Of a DNA stretch of 64,000 nt, positions 24,926 to 34,776 are shown piece after piece. Location of the stretch: the NCBI RefSeq assembly GCF_004025965.2, contig NZ_SAYU02000001.1, positions 1 to 64,000 of the forward strand, read 5' to 3'. A program made the position numbers and the translations under genes. Position 1 is the first letter of the stretch; each line of letters opens with the position of its first letter. The notes under the pieces are model-generated. The model was not told the origin of the DNA, ran no database searches, and saw only the letters and a list, made by a program, of their open reading frames with translations. The DNA is from Phycicoccus flavus. Lineage in GTDB: Bacteria; Actinomycetota; Actinomycetes; Actinomycetales; Dermatophilaceae.

Positions 24926-27061
24926 GTGAACCGCCCATCGCACCTCGACCGCCACCACCGCATCCTGTTCGGGGCCGCCTTCTACGACGAGTACCGCCGC
25001 ACCGGAAGCCTCGCCCAGGACCTCGACCTCATGGTCGGGGCCGGGTTCACCGTCATCCGGGTCGGGGAGTCGGTGTGGTCCACCTGGGAGCCCTCGCCCG
25101 GCGAGTTCTCGCTGGACTGGCTGGCCCCGGTGCTCGACGGCGCCTACGAGCGCGGCCTGAGCGTCGTCCTCGGGACGCCGACGTACGCCGTGCCGGCCTG
25201 GCTGAGCACGATGCACCCCGAGATCGCCGCCGACCTCGCCACCGGGACCCCGCACCCGTGGGGCTCGCGCCAAGAGGTCGACATCACCCACCCGACCTTC
25301 CGCTGGTACGCCGAGCGGGTCGTCCGCGAGGTCGTCGCCCGCTACGCGGGGCACCCGGCGGTGATCGGGTTCCAGGTCGACAACGAGCCCGGACTGCACC
25401 TCCTGCACAACGAGCACCTCTTCGAGCGCTTCCGCGACCACCTGCTCGCGACCTACGGGGACGTCGAGACGCTCAACGAGCGATGGGGCCTCACCTACTG
25501 GTCGCACCGCCTGCGCGACCTGGACGAGCTGTGGCGCCCGGACGGCAACCACTCGCCGCAGTACCAGCTGGAGTGGCGGCGCTTCCAGCACCTGCTCGTC
25601 GACGAGTTCATCGCCTGGCAGGCCGACATCGTGCGCGAGTACGCCGGCGAGGACCAGTTCGTCACGACCTGCATCTCCTACGAGCGGCCGGCGGTCGACG
25701 ACCGGTCCCTCACCGAGGCCCTCGACGTCACCGCGGGCAACCCGTACTACAAGATGCAGGACGCCCTGGACATCACCCGGGAGGTGCGCCGCGAGGAGAT
25801 GTGGTGGTCCTCCGGCGTGTGGGGCCTCTACGAGCAGGCCGACCGGATGTGGTCCTCGAAGCAGGACCGCTTCCTCGTCACCGAGACCAACGCCCAGTCG
25901 ATCGGGCAGTCGCACTGGCAGAACCACATCCCCTACCCGGGGCAGATCGAGCTCGCCGGCCTCGCCCTCGTGGCCCGGGGCGCCGCGATGATCGAGTACT
26001 GGCAGTGGCAGACGCTGCACGTCGGCATCGAGACCTACTGGGGCGGGGTCCTGCCGCACAGCGGACGCCCCGGACGCATCTACCGCGAGGTCTCGCGGCT
26101 CGGGCACCGGCTGCGCGAGCTGTCCCCGCAGCTCGAGGGGTTCGTCCCAGACGCCGACGTCACGCTGGTGTACTCCACCGACACCAAGCGCAGCTTCGAC
26201 TTCTACCCACCCCTGGCCGACGCCGACGGTGGACCGGACCGCGACTCCTACCTGCGGATCTTCGACGCGTTCTACCGCGGCGCCTTCGAGGCGGGGGCGC
26301 AGGCGCGGGTCCTCCACGTCGAGCAGCTCACCGCGCTGACCCCGGCGGACGCCGTCCGGCAGCACCCGGTCCTCGTCGTCCCGTCGCTCTACGTCGCCTC
26401 CGACGCGCAGCTGGACGCGCTCGTCGCGTACGCCGAGGCGGGCGGGCACCTCGTCGTCGGCATCCGGACCGGGTACGGCGACGAGCTCGCCCGGGCGCGG
26501 CCCGAGGTCGCACCCGCCAGGATCGGGCCGGCCGCGGGCGTCATGTACGACGAGTACACGACCCTGGACAGCCCGGCGGCGGTCACGAGCAGCACGGTCC
26601 CGCTCGGGGACGGGGCCGCCGGTGACGCGTGGGCCGACGGCCTGCACGTCGAGGGGGCGGAGGTGCTCGTGTGCTACACCGACGGCATCTACGCCGGGGG
26701 TCCCGCCGTCACCACCCGAGAGGTCGGGCTCGGCCGGATGACGTACGTCGGGACCGTCCCGAACCGGACGCTGGCCGCCGACCTCCTGCGCTGGGCCGTG
26801 CCCCGGACCGCCACGGCCGACTGGACCCGCGACCCGGCGGTGACCGTCACCTCCGGGCGTAGCACCCACGGGCGGCTGTGGTTCGTGTCGAACTGGAGCC
26901 GGGACGAGGCCGAGGTGCTCGTGCCGGTCGGGGTGGGCGACGGTGACGGCTCCCTCACGCCGGGTTCCCGGATCCGGCTGGCCCCGTGGTCGGTGCGGGT
27001 GCTTCTCGCGCAGGCCACCCCGGCGCAGGAGGTCCCCCGGGATCATGCCGTCAGTCGGTGA
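24926..27061 (+). CDS. GH42 beta-galactosidase
   Basis: A 711-residue cytoplasmic glycoside hydrolase. The TIM barrel starts FGAAFYDEYRR; the acid/base is Glu154 in QVDNEPG and the nucleophile Glu320 in VTETNAQS. A trimerisation/Rossmann domain (about 390-590, HPVLVVPSLYVAS) and a C-terminal beta domain follow. GTG 24926 has GGAG 8 bases upstream. It should remove terminal beta-galactose, or alpha-L-arabinopyranose in some members, from imported oligosaccharides. It overlaps the GH95 gene by 17 bases. Confidence 0.9.
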   Translation: MNRPSHLDRHHRILFGAAFYDEYRRTGSLAQDLDLMVGAGFTVIRVGESVWSTWEPSPGEFSLDWLAPVLDGAYERGLSVVLGTPTYAVPAWLSTMHPEIAADLATGTPHPWGSRQEVDITHPTFRWYAERVVREVVARYAGHPAVIGFQVDNEPGLHLLHNEHLFERFRDHLLATYGDVETLNERWGLTYWSHRLRDLDELWRPDGNHSPQYQLEWRRFQHLLVDEFIAWQADIVREYAGEDQFVTTCISYERPAVDDRSLTEALDVTAGNPYYKMQDALDITREVRREEMWWSSGVWGLYEQADRMWSSKQDRFLVTETNAQSIGQSHWQNHIPYPGQIELAGLALVARGAAMIEYWQWQTLHVGIETYWGGVLPHSGRPGRIYREVSRLGHRLRELSPQLEGFVPDADVTLVYSTDTKRSFDFYPPLADADGGPDRDSYLRIFDAFYRGAFEAGAQARVLHVEQLTALTPADAVRQHPVLVVPSLYVASDAQLDALVAYAEAGGHLVVGIRTGYGDELARARPEVAPARIGPAAGVMYDEYTTLDSPAAVTSSTVPLGDGAAGDAWADGLHVEGAEVLVCYTDGIYAGGPAVTTREVGLGRMTYVGTVPNRTLAADLLRWAVPRTATADWTRDPAVTVTSGRSTHGRLWFVSNWSRDEAEVLVPVGVGDGDGSLTPGSRIRLAPWSVRVLLAQATPAQEVPRDHAVSR

Positions 27062-29387
27062 CGTCCCCCCGGACCCCGCCCCCCCGGCGGTCCTGCGCTT
27101 CGACCGGCCGGCACGGACCTGGCTGGAGTGCCTGCCCCTGGGCAACGGGTCGGTCGGTGCCATGCTCGACGGCGGGGTGCCCGAGGGACGCCTGCGGCTG
27201 AACCACGAGCACGGCTGGTCCGGCTCCCCCGGGAGCGAGCGGCAGGCGTCGGTCCCGGCCGACATCGCCGCCGCGGCCCTCGCCCGGGCCCGGAGGGCGC
27301 TCGCGGACGGGCGGCCCGCCGACGCCGAGGGGCATCTGGCTCGGATGCAGGGCCGCTACTCGCAGGCCTTCCTCCCCATGGGCGAATGCGTGCTGCGGTG
27401 CGCGGCGGCCCCGGACGGGGGCTACGAGCGCAGCCTCGACCTGGCCACCGGGGTGCACGAGGTGCGTGCCGGTGAGGTGCGCCAGCGGGTCGTGGCCTCG
27501 GCGCCGCTCGGCGTCCTCGCCGTCGAGACGACCTGTCCCGTCGAGGTGGCCCTGGACACCCCGCTCGCCGTCGTGGACCGCCGAGAGTCCGGCGACGAGC
27601 GCGTCCTGCTCGTGCGGTGGCCCTCGGACGTGCCGCCGGTCCACGAGCAGGACTACCCGGCGGCGACCTGGGACCCGACGCCGGGCGCCGCGCTGGAGGG
27701 CGTGGTGCTCGCCCGCACCCGCCCCGCCCCGGACGGAGGGTCGCTCGTGGTCCTCGCCCTCGAGACCACCTTCCCGGGCCTGGGCCGGACCGGCGGCGGC
27801 AGGGTCGAGGACGCCGTGGAGCGCGCCCGGGCGCGGGTCGCGCATGCCTGCGTGCTCCCGGTGGACGAGGTCTTCGCGCAGGCGGCGCAGGACCACGGCC
27901 GGCTCTTCGGCCGGAGCCGGGTCGAGACCGCCTCGCCGGTCGAGCCCGACCGCGACCTCGGGCGCCGCCTCGAGGCGGCGTTCTCGTCCGGGACCCATCC
28001 GTGGGCGGCCGACCCGGGCCTGGCCGGGCTCCTCTACGACGTCGGCCGCTACCTGCTCGTCGCCTCCGCCCGCGAGGGAGGCCTGCCCCCGACCCTCCAG
28101 GGGATCTGGAACGCGCAGATGCGCCCGCCCTGGAGCAGCAACTACACGCTGAACATCAACGCCCAGATGAACCACTGGGCCTGCCACCCGACGTCGCTGT
28201 CGGAGACCGCGGAGCCCCTCCTCGCGCTCGTCGAGGCCCTCGCGGTGGCCGGTCGCGAGACGGCCCGGAGGCTGTACGACGCGCCGGGCTGGTGCGTCCA
28301 CCACAACACCGACCAGTGGCTCTTCAGCAGCCCGGTCGGGGAGGGCCACGGACAGGCGCGCTGGTCCTCCTGGCCGATGGCCGCGCCGTGGCTCGTCGTG
28401 CAGCTCTGGTCGGCCGTCGAGTTCGGCGCGGGCCACCCGCAGCGGCTCTGGCCGCTAGCTCGGGGCGCCGCCGAGTTCCTCCTCGCCTGGCACCACGAGG
28501 TCGGGGACGGCCGCTGGGTCACCGCACCGGCCACCTCGCCCGAGAACGTCTACCGCGGCCCGGACGGCGCGGTGGTCGCGGTCGACGAGACGACGGCCCT
28601 GGACCAGCAGCTCGTCCACGCCCTCTTCCGGGTCGTCGCCGACCTCGCCGAGCGCCTCGGCCTCCAGGACGACGACGTCGCCGTGCGGAGCCGGGCGCGG
28701 ACGGTCACGCTGTCTCCACAACCGGCCGTGGCCGCCGACGGGACGCTGCAGGAGTGGGCCGGCGAGCGGGAGGAGGTCGAGCCCGGGCACCGGCACGTCA
28801 GCCACCTCTGGGGTGTCTACCCCGGGTGGGGCGGCTGGGACGAGGCAGGTCTGGCGGCGGCGGTCGCGACGCTCGAGCGACGCGGCGACGACTCCTCCGG
28901 GTGGTCGCTGGTGTGGAAGATGTGCCTCTGGGCGCGGCTGGGCCGTGGGGACAAGGTGTCCGACCTGGCCCGGCTGCTCTTCCGTCACGTCCCCACCGAC
29001 CAGGGTCCCGAGGCGGGCGGGCTGTACCCGAACCTCTTCGCCGCGCACCCGCCGTTCCAGATCGACGCCAACCTCGGCTTCCCCGCCGCCCTCGCCGAGG
29101 CGCTCGTCCAGAGCCACGACGACATCCACCTGCTCCCCGCGCTCCCGTCCGAGCTCGCCGACGGCCGCGCGTCCGGCCTCACCGCGAGACCCGGGGTCCG
29201 GGTCGACCTGGAGTGGCGGGGCGGCCGCCTGGTGCAGGTGCGCCTGCGGGCCGAGCGCCCCACCCGGGTGAGGGTTCGCTACGACGGAGCGGCCCGGACC
29301 CTCGACCTCGGGAGCGAGGGGGCCGTCCTGCGGGCCGAGGACTTCGACGTCGACGGGCGTCCGGCGAGCCGGAGGAGCAGCCCGTGA
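27045..29387 (+). CDS. GH95 alpha-L-fucosidase (or alpha-L-galactosidase)
   Basis: A 780-residue intracellular enzyme of the GH95 (alpha/alpha)6-barrel family. Key residues align with those known from bifidobacterial 1,2-alpha-L-fucosidase: Asn370 and Asn372 in NYTLNINAQMNHW, general acid Glu500 in TSPENVY, and Asp674 in FQIDANLGF. The N-terminal beta-domain begins LECLPLGNGSVGAMLDGG. No signal peptide. ATG 27045 lies inside the GH42 end; AGGAGG is about 12 bases upstream. It would release L-fucose, the substrate of the locus at 8053-13648, or L-galactose. Confidence 0.88.
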   Translation: MPSVGDVPPDPAPPAVLRFDRPARTWLECLPLGNGSVGAMLDGGVPEGRLRLNHEHGWSGSPGSERQASVPADIAAAALARARRALADGRPADAEGHLARMQGRYSQAFLPMGECVLRCAAAPDGGYERSLDLATGVHEVRAGEVRQRVVASAPLGVLAVETTCPVEVALDTPLAVVDRRESGDERVLLVRWPSDVPPVHEQDYPAATWDPTPGAALEGVVLARTRPAPDGGSLVVLALETTFPGLGRTGGGRVEDAVERARARVAHACVLPVDEVFAQAAQDHGRLFGRSRVETASPVEPDRDLGRRLEAAFSSGTHPWAADPGLAGLLYDVGRYLLVASAREGGLPPTLQGIWNAQMRPPWSSNYTLNINAQMNHWACHPTSLSETAEPLLALVEALAVAGRETARRLYDAPGWCVHHNTDQWLFSSPVGEGHGQARWSSWPMAAPWLVVQLWSAVEFGAGHPQRLWPLARGAAEFLLAWHHEVGDGRWVTAPATSPENVYRGPDGAVVAVDETTALDQQLVHALFRVVADLAERLGLQDDDVAVRSRARTVTLSPQPAVAADGTLQEWAGEREEVEPGHRHVSHLWGVYPGWGGWDEAGLAAAVATLERRGDDSSGWSLVWKMCLWARLGRGDKVSDLARLLFRHVPTDQGPEAGGLYPNLFAAHPPFQIDANLGFPAALAEALVQSHDDIHLLPALPSELADGRASGLTARPGVRVDLEWRGGRLVQVRLRAERPTRVRVRYDGAARTLDLGSEGAVLRAEDFDVDGRPASRRSSP

Positions 29388-32047
29388 GCACCGTCCCCTC
29401 CACCACCGACGCGACCCGGCCCTTCCGGGACCCGAGCCGCCCGGTGCCCGAGCGGGTCGAGGACCTGCTCGGTGCCCTCACCCTCGAGGAGAAGGTCGCC
29501 CAGCTCGGCAGCGCGTGGGAGGACGTCGAGCCCGCCGGGCCGGAGGTCGCCCCCGGCACCTCCCTGCTCGGGGTGGTCGGACCGCTGGAGCAGACCGCCG
29601 CGCACGGCCTCGGGCAGCTCACCCGGCCCTACGGCACCGTCCCCCGGACCGCACTCGAGCACGCGCAGGTGTACGCGGACCGTCAGCGCCGGGTGGTGGC
29701 CCTGAGCCGGCTCGGCATCCCGGCCATGGCCCACGACGAGTGCCTCACCGGGTTCACCGCCTTCGGGGCGACGATGTACCCGACGCCGCTCGGCCTGGCC
29801 GCGACCTTCGACCCCGCGCTCGTGCGGCGGGTCGGCGAGGCCATCGGCCAGGACCTCGCGGCGGCCGGGGTGCACCTCGGGCTGGCGCCGGTGCTGGACG
29901 TGGTCCGCGACCACCGCTGGGGTCGTTGCGAGGAGACCTTCGGCGAGGACCCCTTCCTCGTCGGTGAGATGGCCGAGGCGTACGTCACCGGGCTCCAGAG
30001 CCACGGGGTCGGCGCGACACTCAAGCACTTCGCCGGGTACTCCGCGTCCGCCGCCGGGCGTAACCACGCGCCCGTGCACGTCGGTCACCGCGAGCTGCTC
30101 GACGTCTTCCTCCCCCCCTTCGAGCGGTGTGTGCGGGCCGGCGTGGAGTCGGTGATGAACTCCTACGCCGACCTCGACGGCGTCGCCCCCGCGGCCAGCG
30201 AGTGGCTGCTCACGACGATGCTGCGCGAGCGCTGGGACTTCGAGGGCACCGTCGTGTCCGACTACTGGTCCATCCCCTTCCTCGTCTCCTCGCACCGGGT
30301 GGCGCTGGACGACGCCGACGCCGGCGTGCTCGCGCTCACGGCGGGGATGGACGTCGAGCTTCCCGACCAGCGCGGCTTCGGCCCGGCCCTCGTGGAGTCC
30401 GTCCGCACCGGAGCGGTGGCCGAGGACCTCGTGGACCGGGCGGTCCGCCGGGTGCTCGCGCAGAAGGCCGCGCACGGCCTGCTCGACCCCGACTGGGACC
30501 CGCGTCCGCCGGGCCTTCGCGACGGCACCCTCGACCTGGACCGCCCGGCGTCGCGGGCCCTGGCGCGCGAGGTCGCCGAGGCGAGCGCGGTCCTCCTGCG
30601 CGACGGCGCCGCGCTGCCGCTGCCGAGCACCGGACGCCTCGCCGTGCTCGGCCCGTGCGCCGACGACCCGCACACCCATCTCGGCTGCTACTCCTTCCCC
30701 AACCACGTGCTGTCCGACCGGCCGGAGCTCGGGCTCGGGGTCGACGTGCCGACGCACCGGGCCGCGCTGGCCTCCGCCCTGCCGGACGTCGAGGTCACCT
30801 CCGCGGCGGGTTGCCCGGTGCGTGAGCCGGACACCTCCGGGATCGCCGCCGCCGTCGAGGCTGCGCGCGCGGCCGACACCGTCGTCCTCGTCGTCGGTGA
30901 CCGGCCCGGCATGTTCGGGCTCGGCACCTCGGGGGAGGGCTGCGACGTCGAGGACCTACGACTCCCCGGCTCGCAGCAGGAGCTCGTCGAGGCGGTGCTC
31001 GCGGTCGGGCGTCCGACCGTCGTCGTCGTGAGCAGCGGCAGGCCCTACGCCCTGGGGTTCGTCGACGAGCGGGCCGCGCTGGTCCAGCTCTTCCTCCCGG
31101 GCGAGGAGGGCGGCCCGGCGCTGGCCGGCCTGCTCACCGGTGCTGTCCCCTTCACAGGGCGCCTCCCGGTGCAGGTGCCCCGGACGCCGAACGGCCAGCC
31201 GCACACCTACCTGCACGCGCCGCTCGGCGGTCGGCAGACGGCCCTGTCCAACCTCGACCCCACGCCGCTCTTCCCGTTCGGGCACGGGCTGAGCGGGACC
31301 TCGTTCGAGGTCGGCGGGCTGCGGGCCTCGCGCGAGGTCGTGCGCACCGACGGGTCGTTCGAGCTCGCCGTGGACGTGCGCAACACCGGGGACCGGGCTG
31401 GCAGCGAGGTCGTCCAGGTCTACGCCACGGACCCGGTCGCCCAGGTGACCCGGCCGGTGCGCAGCCTGCTCGCCTTCGCGAAGGTGTCGCTGGAGCCCGG
31501 AGAGGCGGCCACGGTGACCTTCGAGGTCCACACCGACCGCTTCGCGTTCGCCGGCCTGGCCGAGGAGCTCGTCGTCGAGCCCGGGCGGATCGACCTCGCG
31601 GCGGGCTCCTCGAGCGAGGACCTGCCGTGCACCGTGTCCGTGACCCTCACCGGGCCGGTGCGCACGCTGCGCCGCCGGGAGGTCGTCGACGTGCCCTGGA
31701 CGCTCAGGCCGGCCGCGAGCCGATCGCCGGACGCCGCCCCGGCCCTCGACGTGACCGGGGCGCGGCGGTCAGCCGGCGACGATCCGGTCGGCGACGGCCA
31801 GCGCCCGGTCGATGGGGATGGCGAAGCCGATACCGATCGACCCCGACCCGCTGCTCAGCGTGGCGATGGCGGTGTTCACCCCGACGACCCGACCGGCCAT
31901 GTCGACCAGCGGTCCGCCGGAGTTGCCGGGGTTGATCGGGGCGTCGGTCTGGATGACCTCCTGGGCCGCGCCGCCGCCGAGCCGTGCCTCGCGCTCGACG
32001 GCGCTGACCAGCCCGCCGGTGACGGTCCCGGTGAGGCCGAGGGGTGA
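29384..32047 (+). CDS. GH3 beta-glycosidase with run-on C-terminus antisense to a protease gene
   Basis: The reading frame is 887 residues. The N-terminal GH3 barrel holds the nucleophile Asp293 in GTVVSDYW and KHFAGYS; the second domain has VGDRPGMFGLGTSGEGCD; a fibronectin-III-like C-terminal domain ends near residue 775 (VPWTLRPAAS). The last ~100 residues are Asp/Gly/Arg-rich and are just the antisense of the protease 3' end (279-base overlap), so an earlier stop seems to have been lost. GTG 29384 overlaps the GH95 stop and follows GGAGGAG. Likely a beta-xylosidase or beta-glucosidase. Confidence 0.88.
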   Translation: MSTVPSTTDATRPFRDPSRPVPERVEDLLGALTLEEKVAQLGSAWEDVEPAGPEVAPGTSLLGVVGPLEQTAAHGLGQLTRPYGTVPRTALEHAQVYADRQRRVVALSRLGIPAMAHDECLTGFTAFGATMYPTPLGLAATFDPALVRRVGEAIGQDLAAAGVHLGLAPVLDVVRDHRWGRCEETFGEDPFLVGEMAEAYVTGLQSHGVGATLKHFAGYSASAAGRNHAPVHVGHRELLDVFLPPFERCVRAGVESVMNSYADLDGVAPAASEWLLTTMLRERWDFEGTVVSDYWSIPFLVSSHRVALDDADAGVLALTAGMDVELPDQRGFGPALVESVRTGAVAEDLVDRAVRRVLAQKAAHGLLDPDWDPRPPGLRDGTLDLDRPASRALAREVAEASAVLLRDGAALPLPSTGRLAVLGPCADDPHTHLGCYSFPNHVLSDRPELGLGVDVPTHRAALASALPDVEVTSAAGCPVREPDTSGIAAAVEAARAADTVVLVVGDRPGMFGLGTSGEGCDVEDLRLPGSQQELVEAVLAVGRPTVVVVSSGRPYALGFVDERAALVQLFLPGEEGGPALAGLLTGAVPFTGRLPVQVPRTPNGQPHTYLHAPLGGRQTALSNLDPTPLFPFGHGLSGTSFEVGGLRASREVVRTDGSFELAVDVRNTGDRAGSEVVQVYATDPVAQVTRPVRSLLAFAKVSLEPGEAATVTFEVHTDRFAFAGLAEELVVEPGRIDLAAGSSSEDLPCTVSVTLTGPVRTLRRREVVDVPWTLRPAASRSPDAAPALDVTGARRSAGDDPVGDGQRPVDGDGEADTDRPRPAAQRGDGGVHPDDPTGHVDQRSAGVAGVDRGVGLDDLLGRAAAEPCLALDGADQPAGDGPGEAEG

Positions 32048-32830
32048 GCCGACGGCGATGACCCCCTGGCCGATGGCGAGGTCCGCTGAGGACCCGAGGT
32101 CCGCCGCCGGCGCGCCGCCCCGGCTGCTCATCCGCAGGACCGAGACGTCGTTCTCGTCGTCGCTGCCGACCACCGTGGCGGCGACGCTGCGTCCGCCGGA
32201 GAGCTGCACCCGCACCTGGGACGCGTCGCCCACGACGTGGGCGTTGGTCATCACGTGGCCGCGGTCGTCGAGGATGAAGCCGCTGCCCGAGGAGCGGCCG
32301 GCGCGCACCTGCACGACGCTCGGGAGGGCCCGGGTGGCGGCCGCCTGGGCGCTGCCGGCCGGGGCTGCGGCCACCCCGGGGGCGGCCGCACCGGGCCGGT
32401 CCCCGCGCTCGGCGGTCCACACCGCCGCGCCGGCGCCGGCCGCGCCGCCCGCGAGGACACCGACGAGGGCGGCGGCCGCGAGCCGGGACCCTGGCCGACC
32501 GCGTCGCCGCCCGTCGTCCTGCGGTGGCCGCGGCGTCGCCTCGCCCCCCGGGAACGGTCGCCCGGTACCCGGCAGACCGGCCGTGCCGAGGATGGTGGCG
32601 GCGTCGGGCAGCATCGTCGGGCCGAGGAGGGTCGGGTCGTGGACCGCGGCCGGGGCGGGCACCGGCGCGGGGTCGGACCGCTCCGGTCGCCCGGGACCGC
32701 GCCCACCGGCCCGGATCGCGGGGTCCGGCCGGCGGAAGTCGGGGCCGGCGGGCTGGCCGAGCCCGCGGACGGGCGACGGGGCCGCGGGGCGTCCGGGGGC
32801 GGGCTCGGGGCGGGTGGGGTGCTCGGACAT
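31769..32830 (-). CDS. Membrane-anchored trypsin-like S1C protease (HtrA-like, no PDZ)
   Basis: A 353-residue protein: a disordered Pro/Gly/Arg-rich cytoplasmic N-terminus (1-112), one membrane helix (about 116-138), then an extracellular serine protease domain with His198 (TNAHVV), Asp228 (ENDVSVL) and Ser304 (NPGNSGGP). It ends right after the protease fold; the usual PDZ domain is absent. The ATG follows GAGGAGGGA. It lies 24 bases after the VWA gene and is probably the last gene of that operon. Its 3' end overlaps the GH3 run-on. Confidence 0.9.
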   Translation of the reverse strand: MSEHPTRPEPAPGRPAAPSPVRGLGQPAGPDFRRPDPAIRAGGRGPGRPERSDPAPVPAPAAVHDPTLLGPTMLPDAATILGTAGLPGTGRPFPGGEATPRPPQDDGRRRGRPGSRLAAAALVGVLAGGAAGAGAAVWTAERGDRPGAAAPGVAAAPAGSAQAAATRALPSVVQVRAGRSSGSGFILDDRGHVMTNAHVVGDASQVRVQLSGGRSVAATVVGSDDENDVSVLRMSSRGGAPAADLGSSADLAIGQGVIAVGSPLGLTGTVTGGLVSAVEREARLGGGAAQEVIQTDAPINPGNSGGPLVDMAGRVVGVNTAIATLSSGSGSIGIGFAIPIDRALAVADRIVAG

Positions 32831-32854
32831 GGGTCCCTCCTCGGGGAACGGGCG

Positions 32855-33832
32855 TCAGGGGAGCCGGGCGAACCAGCGGATGGACATGACCCCGGTGACG
32901 GTGAGCAGCAGGGCCGCGAGGGCGGCGAGGTAGGGCGTGAGCTCGCGGTCCTCGGTGCGCCAGCCGATGGAGGAGCCGATGTCCTCGTAGACGGCGGCCA
33001 GCTCGTCCCCGCTCGCGGCGGTGTAGGCCTGCCCCCCGGAGCCGTCGGCCAGCCCGGTGAGGGCGTCCTCGTCGACGGGGACCGGCACCGTCCGGCTGCC
33101 CGAGGTGATGACGCCGCCCGGCGTGCCGTAGGCGATCGTCGAGACCGGGACCCCGGCCGCCTCGGCCGCGGCCGCCGCCTCCTCGGGGGTTCGGCCCCGG
33201 GTGTTCGTGCCGTCGGAGAGCAGGACGACGCGACCGGGTACCGGCTCGGCCTGCGCCGCTGTCTCGTCGGCCGGGTCGGTGGGCTCCGGACGGGTGGTGC
33301 GCTCGATGACGTCCAGCGAGGTGACGACGGCGTCCCCGATGGCCGTGGCGCTGCCGAGGGTGAGGTCCTGGAGGCGGGCGGCCACCGCGTCGTGGTCGGT
33401 GGTGGGCTCGACGAGCACCGTCGCCGTCCCCGAGAAGACGACGACCCCGACGTTGAAGGAGTCCGGGAGGTTCTCGACGAACGTCTCGGCCGCGGCGCGG
33501 GCCGCGTCCAGCCGGTTGGGGGCGACGTCCTCGGCCTCCATCGAGCGGGAGGTGTCGAGGGCGACGACGACGGTCGCGCGCTCGTGCGGCACCCGGATGC
33601 TCGCCTCGGGCCGGGCGGCGGCGAGGGCGAGCAGGGCCAGGGCCAGCGAGAACGCGACGGCGGGCGCGTGGCGGCGCCAGCCGGGCCGGGCGGGCGCGAC
33701 GGCGTCGAGCAGGGGGAGGGAGGCGAAGCGCACCGCGTACCGGCGGCGGCGGCGCTGGGCCAGCAGGTAGGCGCCGACGAGCGCGGCGACGGGCAGCAGC
33801 AGCAGGAGCCACCACGGGGACAGGAAGGTCAT
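32855..33832 (-). CDS. VWA-domain membrane protein (BatA-like)
   Basis: A 325-residue protein with membrane helices at about 5-25, 55-73 and 300-320, and a von Willebrand A domain between. The metal-site motif is Asp93-x-Ser95-x-Ser97 in ALDTSRSM, followed by VGVVVFSG and LLSDGTN. ATG 33832 follows AAGGAGG and overlaps the DUF58 stop (ATGA). In MoxR systems such proteins bind partners whose folding or metal loading is assisted by the AAA ATPase. Confidence 0.9.
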   Translation of the reverse strand: MTFLSPWWLLLLLPVAALVGAYLLAQRRRRRYAVRFASLPLLDAVAPARPGWRRHAPAVAFSLALALLALAAARPEASIRVPHERATVVVALDTSRSMEAEDVAPNRLDAARAAAETFVENLPDSFNVGVVVFSGTATVLVEPTTDHDAVAARLQDLTLGSATAIGDAVVTSLDVIERTTRPEPTDPADETAAQAEPVPGRVVLLSDGTNTRGRTPEEAAAAAEAAGVPVSTIAYGTPGGVITSGSRTVPVPVDEDALTGLADGSGGQAYTAASGDELAAVYEDIGSSIGWRTEDRELTPYLAALAALLLTVTGVMSIRWFARLP

Positions 33833-34776
33833 CGGGTCCTCCTTCGGGGGACGGGTCGGTGGCCCCGGCGCCGGCCGAGGACGAAGCGGGCGAGGTCGCG
33901 CACCCAGTCGCCGTCGGTGCGCAGCCGCACGTGGCCGGCCCGGCAGGACCGGACCGCGTCGGCGACGGCCGCCCGGTGGCTCGCCGCGAGCGCGGCGTAG
34001 CGCTCGCGCAGGTCGGCCGACACCCACACCTCGCGGGCGCGGCCGGACTCGGGGTCGGTGAGGGTGAGCAGCCCGAGGTCGGGCAGGTCGAGCTCGCGGG
34101 GGTCGACCACCTCGACGACGACGACGTCGTGCCGGGCGGCGAGCCGCCGCAGGGCCGGCTCCCACGGGAACGGCCGGGCGTGGGTGCCGTCGGGCTCGAC
34201 GAGGTCGCTCACGACGACCCGGACCCCGGGCCGCCGGGCGCGCCGCTCCAGGGCGCCGATCGCCTCGGCGAGCGACGGCCCGCCGGCGCCCTCGCGCGGG
34301 ACGTCCGCGGCCGACCGGGCCACCCGGTGGGCCCCGGCGCGGCTGGACCGCGGCGCCTCCCAGCGCAGGCCGTCCGGGCGCAGCCGCGCGACCCCGAGCC
34401 GGTTGCCCGGGCCGTCGGTGAGCAGCGCCACGGCGGCGCCGGCCGAGGCCGCGAGCGTGCTCTTCTCGACCGTGGCGGTGCCGAAGGCCATGCTCGGGGT
34501 CTCGTCGAGCAGCAGCCAGGTCTCCAGCTCGTGCTCGGCCACCGGGCGCCAGACGTGCGGCTCGAGGCTGCGGGCGGTGACGTTCCAGTCGATGCGGCGG
34601 ACGTCGTCCTCGCCCGGCCGGTAGCGGACGACCTCCTCGGGGTCGGTGCCGGGACCGAGGCGGACGCCCGCGTGGTCGCCGTGCAGCAGGCCCTCGAGCC
34701 GGCGCCGCACGACGAGGTCGAGCGCGGCGAACGCCCGGGCGGGGTCGCGCGCCGCGGCGGGGTCGGCGCCGGTCAC
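33829..34776 (-). CDS. DUF58 domain protein
   Basis: A 315-residue protein with the DUF58 signature VRYRPGEDDVRRIDWNVTAR at residues 50-69 and a degenerate VWA fold (LLLDETPSM, VVVSDLVEP). No membrane helix is evident. GTG 34776 overlaps the MoxR stop by four bases and its own stop overlaps the VWA start. DUF58 genes nearly always accompany moxR and VWA genes; biochemical role unknown. Confidence 0.9.
   Translation of the reverse strand: MTGADPAAARDPARAFAALDLVVRRRLEGLLHGDHAGVRLGPGTDPEEVVRYRPGEDDVRRIDWNVTARSLEPHVWRPVAEHELETWLLLDETPSMAFGTATVEKSTLAASAGAAVALLTDGPGNRLGVARLRPDGLRWEAPRSSRAGAHRVARSAADVPREGAGGPSLAEAIGALERRARRPGVRVVVSDLVEPDGTHARPFPWEPALRRLAARHDVVVVEVVDPRELDLPDLGLLTLTDPESGRAREVWVSADLRERYAALAASHRAAVADAVRSCRAGHVRLRTDGDWVRDLARFVLGRRRGHRPVPRRRTR

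Noticed and set aside
24749-27265. An 838-codon minus-strand frame opposite GH42
   Set aside because: Shadow of the GH42 gene; no recognisable domain and no ribosome site.
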